Below, one piece after another: positions 11,705-21,942 of a stretch of 64,000 bases of DNA. Positions within the stretch are counted from its first letter, which is position 1, and each line of letters starts with the position of its first letter. Origin of the DNA: Uranotaenia lowii (taxonomy: Eukaryota; Arthropoda; Insecta; Diptera; Culicidae); the NCBI RefSeq assembly GCF_029784155.1, contig NC_073693.1:184719802-184783801 (forward strand), in the 5' to 3' direction. The notes beneath the pieces were generated by a model. It searched no databases, had not been told where the DNA came from, and saw nothing but the letters and a program-made list of their open reading frames with translations. Made by a program: the position numbers and the translations under genes.

Positions 11705-12018
11705 GTTAGGCGAGTTCTATATCAGCTTCGCACATCTGCCAATCTTTTTTGAATTTTTCAACATTCTTCGCTGGTTTCATGTATTTCTTCAGATTTGCCT
11801 TTGTCAAAGCCCAAAAAGTTTATATTGGAGAATCTTTGTACAGTTTGTTGGGTTCAAGTCTTTGGGTAATCATGTGACCTTGTTGACTTCATACCACTTT
11901 AATACATTTTTAGGGTACTGGCATGAAGCGAGATCAAGCTAAAAGATTGTAGTATTGTTACAGAGAACAGACGTACAAGCTCGAACAAAAAATCTTCCAA
12001 AAAGTGTGTAAAATTTCA
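11705..12018 (-). pseudogene. Mariner-type transposase C-terminal relic
   Basis: On the minus strand, DLASCQYPKNVLKWYEVNKV reads through 11940-11880. It matches the second catalytic Asp block (DLASCHY) of mosquito ITm-lineage mariner transposases. It is followed by LPKDLNPTNC and, after a frame change, KKYMKPAKNVEKFKKDW near the C-terminus. The block corresponding to the third catalytic acid is unrecognisable (ILQYKLFGL). Several stops interrupt it. The upstream part (DNA-binding domain and first Asp) is missing. Family identity rests on the order of these motifs. Confidence 0.6.
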
Positions 12019-12163
12019 AATGCTGACATTCAAAAAATACCTTAGAAATTGACTTGGAATAGTGCAATCTATTGTGCCGTTCAAAAGTTACAAATCAAAT
12101 TTTCAGGTGGCCAGTTTTCGAAAAGGCCCAGCCAAAAGAAACAGAAAAATTGTTCAAAACTAT

Positions 12164-12216
12164 CGTTGGAAATTTTACACAAGTTTCGTGGGCAAGCTTG
12201 TATGTCTGTTCTCTGT
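12164..12216 (+). repeat. Inverted duplicate of the mariner relic
   Basis: GAAATTTTACACA and AAGCTTGTATGTCTGTTCTC on the plus strand match the reverse complement of about 11957-12018 (GAAATTTTACACA and GAGCTTGTACGTCTGTTCTC). The two arms are about 150 bases apart and face each other, so a transcript across them could fold. Confidence 0.6.
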
Positions 12217-12240
12217 GGTATTGTTATGCTGTTCGATTGA

Positions 12241-12690
12241 GGGTAGCAACAGGCTTCCGAAAAGTACTGCCGAACGACAGTATTCTTGCGAACGTCGCAC
12301 ATCCACCTCGGTGAAAGCTTTCCGAATATTTCTTCCCCGACAGTTTTAAAAGGCGCGGTCGTGCGATGTACAACGACGCCTCGGTATACCTTATGCGAAA
12401 GTTTGCTCGTGGATATGATAGCCTTTAAAGCTCCGTGACAGTTTTGGGAAAATCTTCGTGACAGTTTTCAATGCGTTAAACTTCGCATGACAGTACTGCT
12501 AATTACGTCCGACTGTAGCCGAAATTCGCATTGGATCATCATCGGCTCACGCTCGGGTCGAGTAAATTTAGAATTAACGAACTTCTGCTTGAAGCTCAAG
12601 CTAGCTACTGCGGCTGGCTATCCTTACGTTATTAGTTGGTCGACACGCATTGATGCGTGTTGTTTTCCAGCCTGAAATTGGATGTCGTTT
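12241..12690. repeat. GTGACAGTT-rich flank with half of an inverted repeat
   Basis: A 21-base word beginning CAGGCTTCCGAAAAG at 12250-12270 is repeated perfectly in inverse orientation at 14972-14992. The stretch also contains iterated CGTGACAGTTTT words (about 12434 and 12460, with CGACAGTTTTAAAA near 12338 and GCATGACAGTACTGC near 12486). Similar words occur on the other side at 14660-14720. No gene is recognised. Confidence 0.5.
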
Positions 12691-14190
12691 ATGAATAATA
12701 AAGTTCAAGATTTCAGATTTCAAATTGAAATATGAGATTTCAGATTTCAGATACAATTTGGATTTCAGATTCATACTTCAGATCAAGATTTTAGATTTCA
12801 ATTCGGATTCCAGATTCAGGTTTAGGATTTAAATTTTGGATTCAACTTTCAAATTCAGATCGCAGACTCAGATTTCAGATTTAAATTTAGGGATCAAATA
12901 TGAGATTCAGATTTCAGATCCAGATTTCAGATTCAGATTTCAGATTCAGATTTCAGATTCAGATTTCAGATTTCAGATTCAGATTTCAGATTCAGATTTC
13001 AGATTCAGATTTCAAATTCAGATTTCAGATTCCGACTTCAGATTCAGATTTCAGATTCAGATTTCAGATTCAGATTTCAGATTCAGATTTCATATTCAGA
13101 TTTTAGATTCAGATTTTAGATTCAGATTTCAGATTCAGATTTCATATTCAGATTTCAGATTCAGATTTCATATTCAGAGTTCAGATTCAGATTTCAGATT
13201 CAGATTTCAGATTCAGATTTCAGATTCAGATTTCAGATTCAGATTTCAGATTCAGATTTCAGATTCAGATTTCAGATTCAGATTTCAGATTCAGATTTCA
13301 GATTCAGATTTCAGATTCAGATTTCAGATTCAGATTTCAGATTCAGATTTCAGATTCAGATTTCAGATTCAGATTTCAGATTCAGATTTCAGATTCAGAT
13401 TTCAGATTCAGATTTCAGATTCAGATTTCAGATTCAGATTTCAGATTCAGATTTCAGATTCAGATTTCAGATTCAGATTTCAGATTCAGATTTCAGATTC
13501 AGATTTCAGATTCAGATTTCAGATTCAGATTTCAGATTCAGATTTCAGATTCAGATTTCAGATTCAGATTTCAGATTCAGATTTCAGATTCAGATTTCAG
13601 ATTCAGATTTCAGATTCAGATTTCAGATTCAGATTTCAGATTCAGATTTCAGATTCAGATTTCAGATTCAGATTTCAGATTCAGATTTCAGATTCAGATT
13701 TCAGATTCAGATTTCAGATTCAGATTTCAGATTCAGATTTCAGATTAAGGTTTCAGAATCGGATTTCATGCAGATTCACATTTCAGATTCAGATTCAGAT
13801 TTTAGAATCAGATTTCAGATTCAAATTCAGATTTCGTATTTAGATGTAAGATTCGAATTTCAGATTCAGATTTCATGTTTCAATTTCAAATTCGGATTTA
13901 CGATTCAGATTCAGATTTCAAATTCTGATTTCAGATTCAGATTTCAGTTTTAAATTCGAGATTCATATTTCAGATTCCTATTTAAGATTGAGATTTTAGA
14001 TTCTTATTCAAATTTAATATTGAGATTCCAGGTTCAAATTTTGAGATCAGGTTTCAGATTCAGATTTCAGAGAAGGGTTTTATATTCAGATTCAGATTAA
14101 AATTCTACATTCAGATTTCTAGTTGAAGGAATTAGGCTTAGATTTATGTTTCAGGTTCAAATTCCAGATTGAGATTCAATACAAGATCTC
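12690..14190. repeat. 13-bp satellite, unit CAGATTTCAGATT
   Basis: The core from about 13157 to 13745 is almost perfectly periodic with a 13-base unit made of a 7-mer (CAGATTT) and a 6-mer (CAGATT). Both edges degrade into scattered AGATTTCAGA and AGATTCAGA words. Because 13 is not a multiple of 3 and no frame gains a stop over 39 bases, one frame stays open for 335 codons with a 13-residue period (RFRFQIQISDSDF). That frame is a by-product of the repeat, not a gene. Confidence 0.93.
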
Positions 14191-14569
14191 ACTTCGAGAT
14201 TTTCACCCCAAAATGATTATTTCTACGAGTATTTATTTTATGTTTCATGGTTCCCATCATTTGCCTTTTATATTAGTTTTTTCCAATTCGTTTTCTCAAT
14301 TTTTTCATTTTTTTTAATACTCAAACAAATTCTAGAGAAAAATTATAACGGCCAAGTTTCCCTTCGAATCGACACAAAAAAATGTGTTTCATCCCAACAA
14401 ACTTCTCCCGTGAGTGAACAATTTCTAAGGCTATGATTTTAAATAAAAAATTAAAATAAAATAATAAAAAAGTATTTAATTGTACGCTCAAGGTTAAGGT
14501 TTTATCCAAGGAAATTATTATAACAATTTTCGCATAACCTTCACCGACACCACACATCGCGTTACGCCT

Positions 14570-14641
14570 CGGTCGTATGCTGGAATAGATTGCTCGTTCG
14601 ATCTATTCGAACCGAGCAGCAGCATCAGCAGCATACGACCG
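14570..14641. repeat. Hairpin-forming inverted repeat
   Basis: CGGTCGTATGCTG at 14570-14582 pairs with CAGCATACGACCG at 14629-14641. Inside the loop, GAATAGAT and ATCTATTC can pair as well. It is a short stem with no poly-T end, so I do not call it an RNA gene. Confidence 0.6.
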
Positions 14642-15225
14642 GGCATGGATACGGTATGGGCATGACAGTCGCCCGTGACAGTTCTGCGCAAAACTGTTAC
14701 GCCCTACAGCCGACAGTTAGGATGAAATAATTTGCGAAACAGGAGGCATGAAAGAATGAAAATCGAACTGTCGGTTCGGTTCGCTACAGCTTAAAGCACA
14801 ACATTTTCGGCAGCGCAAGCTTTGAGCCGATTGTTCAGATACAGTCTTCGTTCCCGAACGTGTGCGACGTAGCCGAAGCGTTTTGATTCGTCACCGACGG
14901 TACAGCAGCGAACCGAGTGGCAAGGAAAACCGAGACAGTTTGTTCGGCAAAGAAAAAGCTGTCATCGCAATGCAGTACTTTTCGGAAGCCTGGGTAGCAA
15001 CCTTTTTGTATACATTCTTGTGCGTAAATTTTGCCCTGCTTTGTATTTGTATGGGGTCTATTGGGTAATTATGAACACTGTAATGATTCTCGTTATGTGA
15101 TGACTTTTGATAATGACTTTATTTCTAGATTGAAACCACATCTAAACAGTGCATTGTAGTGAGATTTGATGATTTTTAAAATTTACGGTTGAGAAGTTAT
15201 AGGTTATTTTCAGTTTTATATAGCT

Positions 15226-16438
15226 TAGGGTTGCCATCCGTCCCGCTTTTTTGTTGAATGTCCCGCCGTCCCGCTTTTTCTTGAAAATGTCCCGCTTTTT
15301 TTCAAGGATAACTTTTAAAAAAACTAACACTGTAAAAAATCAAACTTTATCCTCTTTATGATTAGTTCATTTTCTCAAAATAAGCAAAACAACACAAAAA
15401 AATCGAATAGGTCATTTTTCTTAAAATAAGCATCAATTTTTCAGAGTTTACATAAGACAATACTATAAAGCCTTGAAATGACAATAAGATTCGGATCTTT
15501 TAATCGTTCTTGGAGAATGTTCAACCGATAAAATAACTTTAGTATATATGATGAAAATATTGTTTAAGTTGCTTCTTAATGATTATAAATCTTGTTTTCT
15601 CGACAGAATCTAAGTTCAATTGCTTTTTACACACCATATTTTTCAACTTAATTAGTCAAGTACACAATGATGGAAATTTTCTTGAGTTTCAAATTGTTGA
15701 AACAAATTTGAAATATAATTGTTAATGCACAAATGTTTTTTACACGATATTCAATTCGCAGTTTACATGTAGGACTTGAAATATTTCTCTCAAATAACGT
15801 GTTTATCAAGCTTGCTGAAATCATAGTTAAATCTATAATTTCAAAGAATTTTGAGCAAATTTTCATCACAGAATCTTTGTAACAGAACACCGAATTTAAG
15901 AAATATCCACATATTCCACAAAATTTTAAAATTGCATACGTTTTTCCATAAAATTTTCACGTTGAATTGGAAAATATGATAAGATTAGTAATGTTCTTTG
16001 ATTTTTCTCAAGTAAAATGTAAAAAAGACGCAAATTGACATTACTTTTTAATGAAATTATTGTGAAAAGTTTCACAGAAACCTTCCAAAGAATTTTTGGA
16101 TAAAATCTCAAAAAGTCAGGTTTTTTCATCGTCAAAACACAGATTTTTTTTTGACAACTATGATGTCAATTTGCTAGAACCGTGAAAAAAATAACCGTGT
16201 TTATAGCAAAAACCCGTGTAAATAGAAGTAATGTAAGAAAACCTGAGCAAAATCAAACCGTGTTAAAAAAAAACTTAGTGTACTTTCTTTAAATAACCTT
16301 GGCTGATTTGTATGGCAATACAATTCAGCTTTTTTAAGAGTTTCATAAATGTCCCGCTTTTTTCTGCCGTGTCCCGCTTTTTTGTCATGAAATGTCCCGC
16401 TTTTTTCTGAAAGTGTCTGGCGAGCCTAATATAGCTGG
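15226..16438. mobile_element. hAT-like non-autonomous element, 8-bp target duplication
   Basis: The 8-mer ATATAGCT flanks it at 15218-15225 and 16439-16446. The ends are TAGGGTTGCCATCC and, inverted, TAGGCTCGCCAGAC. The motif TGTCCCGCTTTTTT is iterated near both ends in the same orientation (about 15257-15302 and 16349-16410). An 8-bp duplication with short imperfect TIRs and subterminal iterations fits hAT transposons. No hAT transposase frame is present. Confidence 0.7.
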
Positions 16439-16942
16439 GAGGCATTTTTTCATATAATCACAGATCCACAATTCTAAAAAAAATATAAAGTAATGTTTTA
16501 GGCTTATTTTCAAGATTTGGATGGTTATCGTGATTTTTAAGGTAAAAAGTACATTTTAATCATAATCCAATGCTGAGAAAACACGTGTTTATAATTACCC
16601 CGCATTTTGAAAACTATGGGATAAATATGAACACTTCTTTGTGCGTGGGTGGAAATTTTATTCAACATAAAATCATATCACACCACATGGAGCATCAATA
16701 ACCGAACATAAATTTTCGAAAACAACATTTTCTCTCCATTCACATTGACGAGGGAGTCAATTAATAAGACACGTCTCAAAACAAATTTCGTTTCTCAGAG
16801 ACATACATTTTTTTAATAACTGTAACTACAAAATTTATACAGTTAGGTTTGCAAGTTATAACTGTAACTTATCAATAGAATAACAGACTATCACATTTGA
16901 TCAGTTTTGAGACCCTACTATGACCTTAACGGCGCTTACGGC

Positions 16943-17840
16943 GCACAGTGGTTCAAAATCAAAAAAAGTGGGAAAAAATTATTAAAAAGCCATTTTGTTA
17001 AAGATTATAGACGAAAAGTTGGAAAAAATAAAAAATTAGATTTTTTTTCAAAACTTGTAATTTTTTTCAATAATGGAAAAACGGGGTCTGAGCTTTATAC
17101 TGGGAAATTTAATATTTTTCAATTAATAATGAATATTTTTGTTAAAATTAAGTATGGGCTCCTAAATTCCTGTAAGTTGGTTGGATAAATATTAAAACTG
17201 ATGTTTTAAGGTGAATTTGCATATGCATCGAAGCAAACAATGCTTGGTTTACTGTGTCTAAATACTTTAAAATTTGTATTTTTAAACCAAACAGCGTTCC
17301 ACTCAATGATATTGTATCCAAAATATAGCAAAAACTAGCAGCTGATTTTAAGATATGTTTTTGATGAGACTTCCACCTATCCAACGGTGTATAATTTACC
17401 ACGGCGATCGGCAGCGCAAGCTTTATTTTTGCTTCCGAAAAATAAATAGGGTAAATCGAAAATTTTTTATCATCTAATTTTGGGTTTTCAATCAAGCGAA
17501 ACTTTATTAGTTCATGATTTTAAGGAACTTTTTTATCTCCAAACTGTGAATAAGATTATAATACATCACTTCGGTATAAACATTTATAAATTTTTAAAGA
17601 TTTATATGCTTTTTTAAGTTGTTTTGGGCTGAGAATAAAAAATCCTATTTTTAATTCTTGTGTTAAAGTTGTCGTTCATGTTTGTTTCATAGAAGGTGTA
17701 TAAAAGGTCCTAAAAAATATCTGAAAACATAATAACGTTCCTAGAATATTGGAGATTCGATTCCAATATAAAAAATTTGGTTGTTGCTGACTTGAAAAAT
17801 GAGCTTTTTTCCGGCTTTTTGGGGATTTGAACCACTGTGC
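16943..17840. mobile_element. CACAGTGGTTCAAA TIR element
   Basis: The left end is CACAGTGGTTCAAAATC, followed by an A-rich block and GTGGGAAAAA. The right end, inverted, is CACAGTGGTTCAAATCCCC followed by AAAAAGCCGGAAAAAAG. The length is about 900 bases. It lies inside the GGGTAATTATGAACA element. No transposase is seen. Confidence 0.6.
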
Positions 17841-17888
17841 GGCGTTTGTTCGGAATTATCCCTTGTTCATAATTACCCCACTTAGCCC

Positions 17889-18090
17889 TACTCCTTTTTA
17901 ACTGCTTTCCTTCCGATGGGTCAGACAGAAGTCCAATTCTCTCTTTGGCACGCATAACGTTAGTCCATGAGGTACCCTTTTTCTTAGCCATATCCCGTAC
18001 TGATGCCGTTTGTAGTAATCCTTGATTTTCTCGTCTATTGTAGGAGCAGCAGGGCCAGGTTTCCTACTGCGTCTCGGGGAATCTGCGAAA
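17889..18090 (-). pseudogene. Tc1/mariner transposase N-terminal relic
   Basis: The minus strand reads SRKPGPAAPTIDEKIKDYY up to about 18010. After a frame change it reads DMAKKKGTSWTNVMRAKERI, then GLLSDPSEGKQLKRS. This resembles the helix-turn-helix region of mosquito mariner transposases (a 'SVRDLA.K...S...V...K.R.GL' pattern followed by a basic linker). The frame runs directly into the end of the GGGTAATTATGAACA element at 17879-17889, which therefore seems inserted in it. The catalytic domain is absent. The family call is by pattern only. Confidence 0.45.
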
Positions 18091-18189
18091 ATACACTGTT
18101 ATCCCTACTTTCTCAACGCGGTTTGAAGTGCTCCGACACTCACATACTCACACCTTCTTTCTTAACTAGTTTTCTAATTATTAATTTTA

Positions 18190-18652
18190 TTCCAATAACT
18201 AATTTTTATTCAGTAATTATATGTTAAATAGCCCTAAAAATACTGTATCTAAAACCTTGGAATATAGGGTAGTAAACAAACTTTATGAATTTACTTTATC
18301 TGATACTTACAAACTGTGAAATGAGAACTAATAGAGCAAAAAATAGTCAACGGACCTTTTATTTTTGGATTTTGCTAGATTTTTGCCAATGGTCAGGGCA
18401 TCCTGAGTTAAGGATCAAGTCTCCTTGAGGAAAGGATCACGTCTTCTTAAACTTAAAAAATATCACATTTTTTTCGTCTCACGAAAATGCTTCTAGTTCA
18501 TCTACGGGTTCATGCATGGTTTTTACTTTTGAAGCATATAAGCTTGAAATTACACGCTGTCAGAAAATGCAAAAGACGGCAGGTTGCTAAGTTTTTCCAA
18601 AAAGATATGATGAAAATAAGAAAAGAGGATCAAGCATGCCCATTCTGCCCTA
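18190..18652. mobile_element. 'TACTTGATCC' family, right-hand end
   Basis: This is a second copy of the segment at 9330-9760, ending in GGATCAAGCATGCCCATTCT followed by GCCCTA at 18652. That is the inverse complement, with a few changes, of the left end at 4578. GGATCAAGTCTCC and GGATCACGTCTTC words iterate near 18411 and 18434. The transposase relic at 17889-18090 lies just inside and reads away from this end, so it may belong to the same family. Confidence 0.5.
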
Positions 18653-18769
18653 AGGCCACGCATTTTCTTATTTATTCGTGAAAAACGGCAATAAATTGAC
18701 AATGCTCACTTCACTTGGATGTGAACAACAGCAAGCACCCAAAATAAGGTTGAACAATACACGATTTTC

Positions 18770-19060
18770 AAAATGACGGTTTTTTATAGTGTATTTTAAT
18801 CATCGGAAAAGTCTATATCATTAGGCCAATCCGTCATACTGGGTAAAGTTTTTACGTCATCGAAAAATGTTAAAGTTTGTACAACTATTACTCGATTTTC
18901 TATGACAATCAAAAACTTTAAAAAATTAGCTTAAGACATGAGAAACTCTGTCATCATCATTTTGTTATCATTTAATGATACCTCGATTACACTATATCGA
19001 AATAAAAATTGAATAAGTGCTATGGTATTCAAATGTTGCATCTAACCCCGCAGTTTTATC
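18770..19060. repeat. Dispersed repeat, second copy of 1110-1290
   Basis: Shared words with the first copy include TGACAATCAAAAA, TTAGCTTAAGA, TCATTTTGTTAT, GGTACCTCGAT/GATACCTCGAT and GTTGCATCTAACCC, in the same order. No coding content is recognised. Confidence 0.5.
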
Positions 19061-19087
19061 ACAGACTAATGTTTTATGATGTTTGAC

Positions 19088-19237
19088 AGTATTGAAGACT
19101 GGGGCACATCTGGCACACGAAGCCCAAGGTGGTTTTAGTGGGACGAACCCACACACGGCAGCAAACACCCGGCTGTTATGGTTTGAAGTCAAATTTCCAT
19201 CTGGTAAAAAAAAAAGAAAAAAAAAGTATTGAAGACT
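19088..19237 (+). mobile_element. Short LINE 3' end or SINE with target duplication
   Basis: A 124-base insert (19101-19224) ends in an A-rich tail and is flanked by perfect 13-base duplications (AGTATTGAAGACT at 19088-19100 and 19225-19237). It contains GGTGGTTTTAGTGGG and ACGAACCCACACACGG, which look like the 3' end of a LINE. It is most likely a severely 5'-truncated copy. Confidence 0.8.
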
Positions 19238-20940
19238 TATGGAAACTTTAAATTGACCTGGTGCTGATTTCCAAACATTTACTTTTTTCAAAAATTGAAA
19301 TGAAGGCTGGAAAGTAAAAACGTTATTTTTAAATTCTTCATAAAATTATGCTTGAGTTTTAATCTGCATCGATTTTTTTCGGCTTCAGCACCTGATTCGC
19401 ATTCGCATAAACAGTCGCCTAAAACTTCGGTTGGCGCTACTCGTCAACTCTCCGTTTTATGAAATTACAGTCATTAAGAATTGCAGCACCTTCTTCCCCA
19501 GATGGTGTTATACTTCCTGACTTTCAATTTCAAAAGAAGCGTTGCCTCAGATTATAGAATCTCTTAAATTGAAAAACTTGCTCCCACAGAATGTTGAAGG
19601 TGCCCTGGCCGAACCCTGCGGACTGTGTGGGGAAAGGGAAGGGTATATTAGTCGCTTTAAGTGACTCACGTTTACTTAAACGACAGATCCAGAGATATCT
19701 ACGATCTACCGATGAACGTGGGGAGTTTTAAGAGGGGTAAATTTGGGGAAGGTAATCCCTGGGAGATGCTAGGCCGGCATTGCGAGTGATCATTTCGTCC
19801 TACACCTCCTATGTACCTTAAGTTTCCTACAGAAACTTCTAGAACTGACAGTGAGGCTTATTAACAACAACCTCGAGACGTTTAACATGAAGCGTTTTAA
19901 GGCATACAGCACATTTTAACTTTTAAAACAAGGAAAACACAAATGAAGCCTCGTAAAAATTATCAAATATTTACATGCATCAAAATCTATTACTTATTTT
20001 TTCCTGACAAACTCATAAAATTTCAAATCAATTTGTGCTAAACATAAATATTCATGATGAATCAGAAACTTTAAAATTTACTTGAACAAAGTAGTAAAAA
20101 ATTCGATCTTAAAAATTATGTTTACATAGTTGTTTATTTTGAAATTTATGGTACAATTTCTAGCTAGCCTCAAATTATTATTTATTCTCATACAAGAGTA
20201 GTAAAAATATATTGTATAGTCTCAAAATAAAAATGTATTTTCCTGACAGGAATCACGCCACTTGATTTGAATCGTTTATGTAAATTCCTAATTTGTCTAC
20301 AGATTAGACACGAATACGATCCTCGGTATGTTGACTTGGAAACATAAAACTATAAAATCTCCTATTTAGCTCTGATTTCAAATATTCTAAATCAATATGC
20401 ATGCTTGAAATTGCAAAGAACTATTAATTGGATTCAAATCGAAGTTAAATCAAAACAAAATAGAGATCCTTTTCAATAGATAAAACTACAGATGTACGAG
20501 TAGATAAAATACTGAATACTTAGCTTGAGGACTTCTGACTACTGCTCCAAGAACATATTTGAATCAGGCTTAAAGGACCCTCGGAACACAGTTTTTAAAC
20601 GGTGTACAGAAATGGCCAATACTGTACCGCAAGACTTCAACCGGCAGTAGGGAACAACTTTCAGCCGCTTGATCAGCTCGCTCGAAATTGCTGACCGTTT
20701 GTTTGTTTGGCCGAAGGGTACTCACGTGGCTTATGACCGTTGGCCTGTTCTGTAAGATCCATCCACACACATCGTTTGGTTTGCCCCATTTGAAGCGAAA
20801 ATTGAGCTGGGAAAAAACGCCATTTCCCTGTCGTTGACTACTTCGATCTCTTTTTTTCGGCTTCAGCATCTGATCAATCCAAAACAAACATTGAATACCG
20901 GCCTATATTTGAAAAAAGTGGGTACTTATTAACCCTAATC
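19238..20940. other. No confident gene
   Basis: The word TTTTTTTCGGCTTCAGCA occurs at about 19374 and 20849 in direct orientation. A 105-codon minus-strand frame (20570-20887) overlaps the second occurrence, has no family motif I know, and is not supported as a gene. A GC-richer patch at 19590-19830 is unassigned. Confidence 0.3.
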
Positions 20941-21190
20941 TGCACTTGAGAAAAAACTCCCTTTTTTATGCCAAATAGAGTTGTGAAACATATTTTGTCC
21001 ATATTTCCAATGCGATAGAGACAAACATAAATTCTATATAAAAAATTTTGCCGAAACGTTCGCGAACCAGAAAAAAGGAACTATTTGATCATAATATGTA
21101 TATTATACAACTCTCTTTTTATTTCCTCATCTGAAATTGCTTTGAAATAACTAAATGAATTATGAAATTTCAGTTTTGGGTCAACTCATT
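20940..21190. repeat. Dispersed repeat, copy A
   Basis: Aligns by eye with 62560-62760. Both contain TTTGCCGAAAC, ACAACTCTCTTTTTA, TCATCTGAAATT, AAATAAC and CAGTTTTGGGTCAAC in the same order and spacing. Confidence 0.65.
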
Positions 21191-21942
21191 AACTATGCAC
21201 GTTATCTAGTCAACTTGGATTTGGTGGCCCACAGTTTTTCAAAATTAAAAAAAAAATACTTTTTTTTAAAACAGTCAGAACTCGGGAAATTCATGTATTT
21301 AAAAAATAAACAAAAATGCCTTTGCATTTATTTTTTTTCTTTTCATCTTGTATAATAAACAAGTTATGAAGCAAAGAAAAAATGTGACCTATTATACCTC
21401 ACTCTCCCCTGTTATTAGAAGCTTGAAAATAAATTGCCTTTTCTGCTGCAATCTATGCTAACTTTGAACGTTAATTCATATAACCCTTGACTGCTATGAA
21501 CTGATTCTTGATGACTAAAATAGTAGTAAAACTAATGAAAAATCATTGTTCGGGTTTTTGTAATGAGTTTTCCATCAAAGTATCCATTAATCGCGTAGTT
21601 TTTAAAATTGAAAAATGATCTGGAGCGAAACTATCTTTGATTTTAAATGGAATTAATAGCTTCCAAAATCAACAGCTAGGTGCGCTGCCTTATACCTTCT
21701 GTCTCACACGCAGTTTTTACCCCTGAATGTATGCAGCACCTTTGTATTTTTCTTATTGTATTGGCTTTATGAACAGGACATAAAAGATGTAAAATTGAGT
21801 TCGAATGGAACAAAAGACTATTACAAAGGCTGTCACAGCGTGCCAGACCAAACACACAAAAAGTTTGATTCTACCCCAAGAAATGTTTTTAAATTCTTTC
21901 TTTCAGAGGGAAGACGGGAAGGATGAGGAAAGCTTTTATACA

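Larger units (their letters stand above)
15059..17879. mobile_element. GGGTAATTATGAACA-motif TIR element(s)
   Basis: The word GGGTAATTATGAACAC occurs forward at about 15063-15078. It occurs inverted at 16585-16601 (TTATAATTACCCC), forward again at 16618-16634 (GGGATAAATATGAACAC), and inverted twice at 17848-17879 (GGAATTATCCC and TTCATAATTACCCC). This could be two adjacent elements or one element with an internal inverted pair. It carries the hAT-like element and the CACAGTGG element within its limits. Confidence 0.5.

Noticed and set aside
13157..13745. CRISPR-like regular repetition
   Set aside because: Units are contiguous, without unique spacers, and the context is an insect-type genome.
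12836..13843. 335-codon frame with a 13-residue repeat
   Set aside because: It follows exactly from the 13-base satellite. Composition and period match the repeat and there is no unique domain.
14570..14641. Hairpin considered as a miRNA precursor
   Set aside because: The stem is short with a large loop and no supporting flanking features.
20570..20887. 105-codon minus-strand frame
   Set aside because: No motif or splice evidence, and it overlaps a dispersed repeated word (TTCGGCTTCAGCA).
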